Source: an uncultured Spartobacteria bacterium (GTDB lineage: Bacteria > Verrucomicrobiota > Verrucomicrobiia > Chthoniobacterales > UBA6821). Taken from it: a stretch of 32,126 nt of DNA. Position numbers and translations under genes: made by a program. Numbering within the stretch: the first letter of the stretch is position 1; each line of letters opens with the position of its first letter. Shown here piece by piece: positions 24,516 to 32,126 of the stretch. Location of the stretch: contig CAIJRY010000131.1 in assembly GCA_903823215.1 (NCBI GenBank), positions 1 through 32,126 of the forward strand, given 5' to 3'. The notes beneath the pieces were generated by a model, which saw nothing but the letters and a program-made list of their open reading frames with translations, was not told the DNA's origin and searched no databases.

Positions 24516-25424
24516 ATGTCACATATCGGGGTTACTATCATTGTTCTGCTTTTAGCCATGCCGCTTCCTGCGCAGGAGACGAACCCCGTTCCGGCCACCA
24601 ATGGTGGAGGTCAGGGGGGAACAGGCGTGAACGCCCCACCTCCTCCTGGCCCCGCTCCTTCCGAGAACCGCTATGATGTTCTCTCAAAAATGATCACACC
24701 AATGGCCGGCGTCCTGCTTGGCGGGAATCAGACGACCGATCGCGCCCTGACGCTCCGGGCCACTGTGGGGCAGGTTGCCGGAAGACTGCCTGCGGTACTG
24801 CAAGGAGCCTCGTTTGCCGCCAAAATCCAATATCCGGGTTATATCCGTCTCGATGCCCCCGTCCTTGGGCAGACCGTCACCGTCTGCCGCTATGGAGACA
24901 AGGTTTGGGCGAGCCCTGGTTCGAAGATCCAGTTTCTTCTTGGGCAGTTTAAACACAAGCCACGCTCGCAGCATCCCGGCGACACGCCTCTCCAGCTCCC
25001 ATTTACCGCGCAGCAGGCCGTACTGCTTCCCGCCCTGTTTCAGTTGGAGGGGAGTTCGCCAGTTGCCACGATCGGAGGAGCTTCCTGCCGCGTGATTTCC
25101 GGCGGTCTGATGCCTGAGGTCGGCAAGGCTGCGAAAGCGGAGGATTTTTCAGCCAAAATCTGGATCTGTTCCGACTACACGCCGAAGCGCATCGACATTC
25201 GACGGAGTGATTTTGCCCTCTCCTTCATGATCGATGAACTCTCTTATGCACCAAGTTTTCCAGCATCGACATGGCAACCGCCACAAGGAGCAACCGATAT
25301 CTATCGTTGTGATGCAGCCCATATCGAAGAGTTGCTCTATGTTGTCATGAATTCCCTTCAGATGACTCCTGCCGACAAACCGTGGCTGAACGAAGCGGCT
25401 CCTGCTGGCCCCTTCGCCCAGTAG
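24516..25424 (+). CDS. Secreted protein of unknown function
   Basis: MSHIGVTIIVLLLAMPLPAQETNPVPATNGGGQGGTGVNAPPPPGPAPSENRYDVLSKMI...: signal peptide, then Gly/Pro-rich linker and a ~230-aa soluble domain. The Met at 24468 is an alternative start. Confidence 0.72.
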   Translation: MSHIGVTIIVLLLAMPLPAQETNPVPATNGGGQGGTGVNAPPPPGPAPSENRYDVLSKMITPMAGVLLGGNQTTDRALTLRATVGQVAGRLPAVLQGASFAAKIQYPGYIRLDAPVLGQTVTVCRYGDKVWASPGSKIQFLLGQFKHKPRSQHPGDTPLQLPFTAQQAVLLPALFQLEGSSPVATIGGASCRVISGGLMPEVGKAAKAEDFSAKIWICSDYTPKRIDIRRSDFALSFMIDELSYAPSFPASTWQPPQGATDIYRCDAAHIEELLYVVMNSLQMTPADKPWLNEAAPAGPFAQ

Positions 25425-25437
25425 AATCACTAAAGGG

Positions 25438-25509
25438 ATTCTGGAGTAAGGAATCTGGATTCTGGTTCTTCCTTCCGAATCCTTCATCCTGAATTCTGCC
25501 TTCTATTTT
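25438..25509. repeat. Heptad-word tract immediately upstream of the ABC-F gene
   Basis: Parses without indels as ATTCTGG AGTAAGG AATCTGG ATTCTGG TTCTTCC TTCCGAA TCCTTCA TCCTGAA TTCTGCC TTCTATT, abutting the start codon at 25510. Confidence 0.65.
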
Positions 25510-27321
25510 ATGCCTCTTCTCCAACTCCGCCAGATCACCCTTCGCTATACCGACCGGCCATTGCTCGATCAGATCGATCTCCAGGTCGATCCGGGAGAAC
25601 GCGTCTGTCTCGTCGGACGCAATGGCAGTGGCAAGACAAGCCTCATGCGCGTCATTGCCGGGGAGGAGCAACCCAAGGAAGGCGAAATCATCAAGCCCCC
25701 CGGCGTGATCCTGACCCGCCTACCACAGGAAGTGCCGGAGGGTATCACAGGGTCTGTGCTGGAGGTCGTGCGCGAGGGACTTCGACTGGATGGCACCGAG
25801 GAGGAATGGGAGGCCGATGTGCGGCAGGAGGATCTCATGGAGGAGATGAATCTGCCGGAGAGCGCCGACTTCCAGAGCCTGTCGGGCGGGATGAAACGCC
25901 GCGTCCTGCTTGCCCGAGCGCTGGTGGGACAGCCGGATGTGCTCCTCCTCGATGAGCCGACCAACCATCTCGATCTCGAATCAATCCTCTGGCTGGAAGA
26001 GTTTCTGCTCAAGGTCAAGCCGACCCTCTTCTTTGTCACGCACGACCGAGCCTTCCTCCGCAAGCTTTCCACCCGGATCGTCGAGTTGGATCGTGGTCAT
26101 CTGACCAGCTGGGCCTGTGATTTTGAAACTTATCTGGTGCGCAAGGCGGCATGGCTGGAAGCCGAGGAAAAAAACTGGGCGGCCTTCGACAAAAAGCTCG
26201 CGCAGGAAGAAGTCTGGATTCGCCAAGGGGTGAGAGCTCGGCGCACTCGCAATGAGGGACGCGTTCATGCGCTCAAGGCCATGCGGCTCGAACGTACCAA
26301 ACGCCGCACCCGCACGGGATCGGCCAAGATCGAGATTCAGGAGGGAAACAGCTCGGGGCAAAAAGTCATCGAAGCGACCAATGTCTCCTTTGGGTATGAT
26401 TCGCACCCGATTGTGCGCAATCTCACGACCACCATCTGGCGCGGCGATAAAATCGGCATCATCGGTCCCAACGGCAGTGGCAAGACCACCCTGCTCAAGC
26501 TCCTGCTTGGCCAGATCACTCCCACGGAGGGAGAAGTCAAGCATGGGACCAAACTCCAGATCGTCTATCTCGATCAGTTGCGCGATCAGATTGATGATGA
26601 CAAATCACTCGGCCAGAATGTCGCGGGAGAAGCTGAGACTGTGACCTTTCAAGGTCGTCCCCGCCACATCCACAGCTATCTGAAGGACTTTCTCTTCGAA
26701 AGCGACCGCATCCGTATGCCTGCCAGGATGCTCTCCGGTGGTGAGCGCAACCGTCTCCTGCTCGCCCGTCTTTTTCTCCAACCCGCCAATGTTCTCGTGC
26801 TGGATGAACCGACCAATGATCTCGATGCGGAGACACTGGAACTCTTGGAGGAAATCCTCGTCACCTACGAAGGCACTCTCCTGCTTGTCTCGCACGACCG
26901 AGCCTTCCTCGACAATGTGGTGACCGGCACGCTCGTCTTTGAAGGAGATGGGATCGTCACCGAATACACCGGCGGTTATGAGGACTGGGTGCGCCAGCGT
27001 GACATGGTGAAACCAATCATTATTGCTTCTGCACCGGTTGCTCCGAAGATTGAAGCTCCCAAAAATGCCAAGATTGAGAAAGGAAGAAAGTTTCTCAACA
27101 GGGAGCAGAAGGAACTTGATGAACTCCCATCAAAAATCGAGTCCTTGGAAGCCCAGCAAATCTCCCTCACCAACCGCCTCGCCGATCCCGCTCTCTACCA
27201 GAAAAAGGATGGGGAGTTTCAAAAACTGGAAAAAGAACTCCACGACATCCACCAGCAGATCGAACAGTCACTGGCCCGCTGGGAGGAATTGGAGAAATTG
27301 CGAACAGAACTAGCTGGTTAG
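25510..27321 (+). CDS. ABC-F family ATPase, Uup-like with C-terminal coiled coil
   Basis: Two Walker A motifs (GRNGSGKTS; GPNGSGKTT), signatures LSGGMKRRVLLARALV and LSGGERNRLLLARLFL, DEPTNHLDLESI / DEPTNDLDAETL. C-terminal coiled coil KKDGEFQKLEKELHDIHQQIEQSLARWEELEKL. Confidence 0.95.
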   Translation: MPLLQLRQITLRYTDRPLLDQIDLQVDPGERVCLVGRNGSGKTSLMRVIAGEEQPKEGEIIKPPGVILTRLPQEVPEGITGSVLEVVREGLRLDGTEEEWEADVRQEDLMEEMNLPESADFQSLSGGMKRRVLLARALVGQPDVLLLDEPTNHLDLESILWLEEFLLKVKPTLFFVTHDRAFLRKLSTRIVELDRGHLTSWACDFETYLVRKAAWLEAEEKNWAAFDKKLAQEEVWIRQGVRARRTRNEGRVHALKAMRLERTKRRTRTGSAKIEIQEGNSSGQKVIEATNVSFGYDSHPIVRNLTTTIWRGDKIGIIGPNGSGKTTLLKLLLGQITPTEGEVKHGTKLQIVYLDQLRDQIDDDKSLGQNVAGEAETVTFQGRPRHIHSYLKDFLFESDRIRMPARMLSGGERNRLLLARLFLQPANVLVLDEPTNDLDAETLELLEEILVTYEGTLLLVSHDRAFLDNVVTGTLVFEGDGIVTEYTGGYEDWVRQRDMVKPIIIASAPVAPKIEAPKNAKIEKGRKFLNREQKELDELPSKIESLEAQQISLTNRLADPALYQKKDGEFQKLEKELHDIHQQIEQSLARWEELEKLRTELAG

Positions 27322-27404
27322 GATTTTAGCGGTTGAGTCTGCTGGCTACGAACAAGGTGACACTTGCAGTAGCGCGTTTACGGAGACATGGTTCTCGCAT
27401 ATCG

Positions 27405-27704
27405 ATGTCCCGCAAACGCAAATATCTTTGTTTCTGCCTACTGATATTGGCAGGAATTTTTATGACTAGTGGTAGTATGCCCAGGTGTTATTCGATTCTA
27501 GGATCCTCTGAAAAAACAAGGGCAATCATAGTTGATGATGAACTGATCTTTATCTTTAAGATTTTTATTGGCTTTTGGTGCTTCTTGATCGGGTTGTTTC
27601 TCCTTATCTCTGGTTATGTTCGAAGCCGTCCTCGGCAAACTCTCCAACTCGATTCAGGCGCAGGAAGTTTGGATGCTGCGCAAGGCGCGCGAGTGAAGCT
27701 GTAG
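27405..27704 (+). CDS. Small putative membrane protein, hypothetical
   Basis: MSRKRKYLCFCLLILAGIFMTSGSM...ELIFIFKIFIGFWCFLIGLFLLISGYVRS: two hydrophobic segments in an AT-richer patch. Longer ORF starts at 27333. Confidence 0.4.
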   Translation: MSRKRKYLCFCLLILAGIFMTSGSMPRCYSILGSSEKTRAIIVDDELIFIFKIFIGFWCFLIGLFLLISGYVRSRPRQTLQLDSGAGSLDAAQGARVKL

Positions 27705-27708
27705 TCTT

Positions 27709-28779
27709 CTACTGCGAATGAGCAGCAACGCCGCGCTGTGCCAAAATTCCAAGCTTATCACGCACAGCGGGGGCGACACAGGTGCCGAGTAACTCAATTC
27801 CTTTCAATGCTACGGGATGAGGCAAGGTTCCCGGGCTCATCTGGATCGTGATCCTGTCGATGCCGCCAAGGACATCATGATAATGAAGGATCTTTTCTGC
27901 GACCGTGTTGGGATCGCCGATGATCAGCGCACCACCGGGGCCACAGACTGCATCAAACTGAGCGCGGCTAATCGGAGGCCATCCCCGCTCCCTGCCAATC
28001 TGTCCGAACATCAGCGCATAGCCGGGAAAGTATTGATCACCAGCCTGCTTTGTCGTCTCAGCCACATGGCCGAGGGCATGGATGCCAACTTTCAGTTTCT
28101 CCGGTGCATGGCCCGCCTTGGCTCCGGCCTCACGATACGACTCGATCAGCGGACGGAAGCGGTGAGGTTGCCCACCGATTATCGCCACCATCAGGGGCAG
28201 TCCCAGCATCCCTGCGCGGACAAAGGACTGCGGAGTACCACCGACTCCAATCCAGATCGGAAGCGGATTCTGTAAGGGGCGCGGAAAGATGGCCTGGCCT
28301 GTAAGTGGAGCGCGATGTTTTCCTTTCCAAGTCACATGGAGTTCTTTCCGGATTTGAAGCAAGAGTTCCAGCTTCTCAATGAAGAGCGAGTCATAGTCCT
28401 GAAGATCGAGTCCGAAGAGGGGATAGGCCTCGGTGAAAGAACCCCGTCCGACGACGATCTCAGCGCGGCCCTTGGAGAGGAGATCGAGCGTGGAAAAGTT
28501 TTGAAAGACTCGGACAGGATCTTCGGCACTCAGGACAGTAACCGCACTCGTGAGTCTGATCTGCTGAGTCCGTGCTGCTGCGGCGGCAAGGAGAATAACA
28601 GGCGCTGAATCAAGGAACTCCTCTCGATGATGCTCCCCGATGCCAAAGACATCGAGACCCACCCGATCAGCCATCTCTACCTCTTCGAGTAGATTGCTCA
28701 GTCTCACGACCGGATCAACCAGGGTGCCGGTGACGGGATCGGCAAGCGTGGCAACAAAGCTATCGAGTCCGATTTGCAT
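27709..28779 (-). CDS. LLM-class (luciferase-like) flavin-dependent oxidoreductase
   Basis: MQIGLDSFVATLADPVTG...ADRVGLDVFGIGEHHREEFLDSAPVILLAAAAARTQQIRLTSAVTVLSAEDPVRVFQNFSTLDLLSKGRAEIVVGRGSFTEAYPLFG...LPIWIGVGGTPQSFVRAG. Confidence 0.93.
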   Translation of the reverse strand: MQIGLDSFVATLADPVTGTLVDPVVRLSNLLEEVEMADRVGLDVFGIGEHHREEFLDSAPVILLAAAAARTQQIRLTSAVTVLSAEDPVRVFQNFSTLDLLSKGRAEIVVGRGSFTEAYPLFGLDLQDYDSLFIEKLELLLQIRKELHVTWKGKHRAPLTGQAIFPRPLQNPLPIWIGVGGTPQSFVRAGMLGLPLMVAIIGGQPHRFRPLIESYREAGAKAGHAPEKLKVGIHALGHVAETTKQAGDQYFPGYALMFGQIGRERGWPPISRAQFDAVCGPGGALIIGDPNTVAEKILHYHDVLGGIDRITIQMSPGTLPHPVALKGIELLGTCVAPAVRDKLGILAQRGVAAHSQ

Positions 28780-29254
28780 AAAAATATTTGGCCGTCAGTC
28801 CTCCAAACAGACCGATTGATCCCCCGCACAAGGCGGCATACCAGTTCAATGGATTGAGAAAAATGATCCTCACCCAATCCGAGCTACCCGCCACATGAGG
28901 AGTCGAGATTGCAAAAAATACATCCATTACAACCCAGCCAGAGATGGCTCCCACCAGAGTACAGATCGGCCAGCGCCAGAACGGAGATGTCAACGGAACC
29001 TCATGGTATAGAGGCAGAAGTACAGCAAACCACACGACCGAAACAAAAAGTCCGGAAAAAACCGGTAAGATTATGTACCCCTTTTCATTCATCGGTGTTT
29101 TAAAAACAAAATAGGCTAAGGGCACGATATTCAGTACTAGCCAGCCAAAGAACGCAGCCCATGAACTTCCTGCCACGGCACTCCTCCACGACATTTTCAA
29201 TCTCGGGGACTTCTCTGCATCACTCATAGATTGCTGAAGCCGATCAGGCTTCAT
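28760..29254 (-). CDS. Hypothetical integral membrane protein (4 hydrophobic segments)
   Basis: WAAFFGWLVLNIVPLAYFVF, GYIILPVFSGLFVSVVWFAVLLPLY, WPICTLVGAISGWVVMDVFFAI, WYAALCGGSIGLFGGLTAKYF. The annotated ORF start at 29308 lies inside hldD; the internal Met at 29254 is more likely. Confidence 0.65.
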   Translation of the reverse strand: MKPDRLQQSMSDAEKSPRLKMSWRSAVAGSSWAAFFGWLVLNIVPLAYFVFKTPMNEKGYIILPVFSGLFVSVVWFAVLLPLYHEVPLTSPFWRWPICTLVGAISGWVVMDVFFAISTPHVAGSSDWVRIIFLNPLNWYAALCGGSIGLFGGLTAKYFYANRTR

Positions 29255-30236
29255 CTCCAAGATGTTTTCCGGGTACCAGATAATTTCTGACATAGTCGTT
29301 AACGGCATCTTCCAGTTTGGTCGTCGGGGCTGACCAGCCCGTTCTCAGAAGTCGCGATACATCGGCGCAGGTGTGATACTGATACTGGTTGCGGATGTGA
29401 TCAGGCATGTCGATGAACTCGATCTTGGGTTTGCGATCCAGCGCGGCAAAGAGAGCATTGGTCAGATCGATCCATGTGCGAGGGGTGCCAGTGCCGATGT
29501 TGAAGAGGCCGTGAGCCGAAGGGGTCTCTGCCAGATGGATGGTCATGGCGACGGCATCCTTCACATAGACGAAATCGCGCATCTGCTCGCCATCGCGGAA
29601 CTCGGGCCGATGGCTGCGGAAGAGGCGGACTTTGCCCGTCTCCACGATCTGCTCGTAGGCCTTGGAGACGAGGCTTCTCATTTCTCCCTTATGCCCCTCG
29701 TTGGGACCGTAGACATTGAAGTATTTGATCCCGACTATCTGATCGAGCCATCCGTTGCGCTTGGCATGGAGGTCGAAGAGGTGCTTGGAATAGCCGTAGG
29801 CATTGAGTGGCCGCAGTGAGTCGAGGTGGTCTGTGCTGTCATCCATCCCACGAGTCCCATCGCCGTAGGTGGCGGCGGAGCTGGCATAGACAAAGCGGAT
29901 GCCGCGCTGGAGCGCCCACTGGGCAAGGATCTTCGTATAGCCGTAGTTGTTCTCCATCAAGTAGCCCACATCGCGTTCTGTCGTGGCCGAGCAGGCGCCG
30001 AGATGGTAGATCGTCCGGATCGAATTCAGGGCATCGGGATTGCATTCAAGCAGATCGAGAAAAGCATCGGCCTGGAGATAATCGTCGAATCGAAGAGGGG
30101 AGAGATTCTTCCACTTCATCTCCTCTCCAAGCACATCGGTAACAAGGATGTCTTCTCGCCCTTTCTGATTGAGGGCATGAATGAGTGCGCTACCGATGAG
30201 TCCGGCGCCGCCGGTGACTAGGATGGATGCTGGCAT
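29244..30236 (-). CDS. hldD: ADP-L-glycero-D-manno-heptose 6-epimerase
   Basis: SILVTGGAGLIGSALIHALNQKGREDILVTD...YHLGACSATTERD...NNYGYTKILAQWAL...RFVYASSAATYGDG...LNAYGYSKHLFD...GIKYFNVYGPNEGHKGEMRSL...RDFVYVKDAV. Confidence 0.95.
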   Translation of the reverse strand: MPASILVTGGAGLIGSALIHALNQKGREDILVTDVLGEEMKWKNLSPLRFDDYLQADAFLDLLECNPDALNSIRTIYHLGACSATTERDVGYLMENNYGYTKILAQWALQRGIRFVYASSAATYGDGTRGMDDSTDHLDSLRPLNAYGYSKHLFDLHAKRNGWLDQIVGIKYFNVYGPNEGHKGEMRSLVSKAYEQIVETGKVRLFRSHRPEFRDGEQMRDFVYVKDAVAMTIHLAETPSAHGLFNIGTGTPRTWIDLTNALFAALDRKPKIEFIDMPDHIRNQYQYHTCADVSRLLRTGWSAPTTKLEDAVNDYVRNYLVPGKHLGDEA

Positions 30237-30277
30237 GGTAAACTTAGCGATTTGGGCTTTTTAGGCTGTGGGTGAAA

Positions 30278-30961
30278 TCAATGGGAGGAGGTCAGGCCGC
30301 TTTCATCGAGTTCCTGTTGAAAGATGTCGGTTTTATCGCCGTAAACATTTCTGGCAACTTCAAGATACTTGGCCGCTTCTTTAGGATCACCTTTTTTGTA
30401 GAGGCGGGAAGCTTTGGCATAATACCAGGCGGGGGTGTTCGTGGGGAGATCAGTGGCAAAGAGTTTGGCTTGCAATTCGGAATCGGCATTCTGATGAAGC
30501 AGCAGGAGAAGGAGCTTATATTCCACAAGTTCATTGTTGGGCTGTTCGATGAGCAGGTTGCGGTAATAATCAATCGCCTCCTCCCATTGCTGACGCAGGG
30601 CAAGCAGGGCCCCGATGTTGTAACGGGCAGGAAAGAAACCTGGCGAAGATTTCAATGCCTGATTGTAGCAGGCTAGGGCCTCGGCATATTTTTGCTGCTT
30701 GGTCAGGATGGCACCCTTGAGATTGAGAGCCTCGGCATTCTGCGGGTCTGCCAGAAGTGCTGGGGCGAGATCATCAAGAGCCTTGTCGTAGGCCTTTCTG
30801 TTAAAATCGACCAATGCCGACTGCACTGCTGCCGCCCCCCGCATGGCTTCAGCAGCTCCATGGGAGAGGCCCGTTTTGGCAAAAAATAATGCCAGAAAAA
30901 CAACGGAAACTCGAAAGTGCTTGGGAAGGAGGGAAAGCATGGTCAAGAATCCCACCAGCAT
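30278..30961 (-). CDS. Secreted/exported TPR-repeat protein
   Basis: Hydrophobic N-terminus, then TPR units: NAEALNLKGAILTKQQKYAEALACYNQALKSSPGFFPARYNIGALLALRQQWEEAIDYYRNLLIEQPNN. Confidence 0.85.
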   Translation of the reverse strand: MLVGFLTMLSLLPKHFRVSVVFLALFFAKTGLSHGAAEAMRGAAAVQSALVDFNRKAYDKALDDLAPALLADPQNAEALNLKGAILTKQQKYAEALACYNQALKSSPGFFPARYNIGALLALRQQWEEAIDYYRNLLIEQPNNELVEYKLLLLLLHQNADSELQAKLFATDLPTNTPAWYYAKASRLYKKGDPKEAAKYLEVARNVYGDKTDIFQQELDESGLTSSH

Positions 30962-31769
30962 GAAGAGCAGGCACCAACGAAGGCAACAAGAACTTCCTGG
31001 AGAACGAAGGAGTCTCCTTCTCCTGGGGACGGTCTTTGCCGTGATGGGGTTGATCTTTCAACGCGTCGAAGCTCAGGATCGCGCGCAGGAAAGCATCGCT
31101 TCGGTCTCGGCAACAAATGCCGTGCAAGCGTGTCGGTTTGCCGTGGCTTTGCCAGAGATGGAGGGGCCCTTGACGCTCGGGATTTTTTCCCCGGAGGGAA
31201 ATCTCGTCAGGCTTCTTTATCGTGATGCACCGATCGACTCGATTCCGGCAGGTTTAAACGGCTTGCTGATCAGTTGGGATGGGAAGGATGATCGTGGCGC
31301 GGAGGTCCCTGCCGGCATCTATCGGGCCAGGGGTCTCGTACATGGAAGGATTGCGGCCTCGGCGATTGCCAACACCACAGATGACTGGCCGGGAAGTTAT
31401 TTGCGCACAGAGCAGGAATGGGCTCCTTTTTTCTTCAGTACCCTCGTGCCAAAAAATAGAATGCTGCTGCTGTCCGCCCGCGATGCCTTGCTCGAGAGGA
31501 GGTCCTATCTCTCAATCTCAGCTCAATGGGAGCAAGGGAAGGTTGTGCTTACGGCAGAGGGATTGCCGCTTCTTGAGGTGGAGTCCTCACACGCTCCATC
31601 GGGGATCCCAACGAACCCAGGGATCGAACTGCATCCGGGCAGTCGTGAGGGAACGGCGGAACTGACTTTGATTTCTGATGAGGGAAAGAAATCGTATCTG
31701 ATCACCGGGTTGGATCAGTTAGTGCCCCTTGATGCGGGGGCCTTGCCATTTCCTCCGAGTCCTCATTAG
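30960..31769 (+). CDS. Secreted protein with FlgD-like Ig / gliding-motility-type domain
   Basis: Signal-like RRSLLLLGTVFAVMGLIFQRVEAQD, then GPLTLGIFSPEGNLVRLLYRDAPIDSIPAGLNGLLISWDGKDDRGAEVPAGIYRARGLVHG (FlgD-Ig-like motif). ORF Met at 30843 is too far upstream; 30939 or 30960 are plausible. Confidence 0.72.
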   Translation: MKSRHQRRQQELPGERRSLLLLGTVFAVMGLIFQRVEAQDRAQESIASVSATNAVQACRFAVALPEMEGPLTLGIFSPEGNLVRLLYRDAPIDSIPAGLNGLLISWDGKDDRGAEVPAGIYRARGLVHGRIAASAIANTTDDWPGSYLRTEQEWAPFFFSTLVPKNRMLLLSARDALLERRSYLSISAQWEQGKVVLTAEGLPLLEVESSHAPSGIPTNPGIELHPGSREGTAELTLISDEGKKSYLITGLDQLVPLDAGALPFPPSPH

Positions 31770-31817
31770 CCTTCTTGTCCGAACGGTCTCCATGCGATTC
31801 AATCAGCGCTTCTTTAA

Positions 31818-32093
31818 ATGACCGCCTTTAGATTTTCAAGTCTCCCGAATTTCATGTGTGTGGCCTTACTGGTCGTTACCGTTGGCGAAATCTTCTTTGG
31901 CTTACCGGTGCTGGCACAGCAAACAGGGGCCAGTGAAATCAAGGTTCCTTATTCGATGAGTTGGGGAGACAGTATTGAGAAGCTACGCGGGATGATTGCA
32001 GCGGTGAAAGCTCATGAAATTTCCTGTAGTCAGAAGCATAGCCTTCAACTGTCGTGGGTGTGGCGTGGGCCTTACGAGTATTCAAATAGCTGA
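31818..32093 (+). CDS. Hypothetical secreted protein (short; possibly interrupted)
   Basis: MTAFRFSSLPNFMCVALLVVTVGEIFFGLPVLAQQTGASEIKVPYSMSWGDSIEKLRGMIAAVKAHE...: signal peptide-like start, 91 aa, stop TGA at 32091. Confidence 0.45.
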   Translation: MTAFRFSSLPNFMCVALLVVTVGEIFFGLPVLAQQTGASEIKVPYSMSWGDSIEKLRGMIAAVKAHEISCSQKHSLQLSWVWRGPYEYSNS

Positions 32094-32126
32094 AATACTC
32101 TTTATAAGGCGACATGGTTAGAAGCG

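Overview
The window looks like a mostly housekeeping chromosomal segment from a Gram-negative bacterium. A Verrucomicrobia-like (PVC) origin is inferred from gene content and style: hldD, futalosine-pathway mqnC, long-form ispG, P/T-rich TonB. Genes are dense and mostly on the minus strand: uvrD/pcrA-like helicase, purN, rpmA-rplU, tRNA-Leu, a GT2 glycosyltransferase, a DEDD exonuclease, DAHP synthase, a conserved ~480-aa unknown, ispG-rseP, rpmI-rplT-pheS-pheT, a trypsin-like protease, mqnC, a DUF1622-like protein, exbB-exbD-tonB, a DUF985 cupin, an LLM oxidoreductase, hldD and a TPR protein. Plus-strand genes include yajQ, a 3D-domain lipoprotein, a glutathione peroxidase, a Uup-type ABC-F ATPase and a FlgD-Ig-like secreted protein. 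I saw no phage, CRISPR array, BGC or obvious new multi-gene system. The most interesting signals are non-coding. (1) A 274-bp MITE-like element at 20672-20945 has 31-bp near-perfect terminal inverted repeats and two large internal hairpins, directly upstream of a peroxidase gene. (2) A 6S-RNA-like structure lies between pheT and a small membrane-protein gene. (3) Four intergenic tracts are built from ~7-bp degenerate words, often arranged as inverted repeats. (4) A 90-bp REP-like hairpin follows uvrD. (5) A tRNA-Leu folds with an apparent AAG anticodon.
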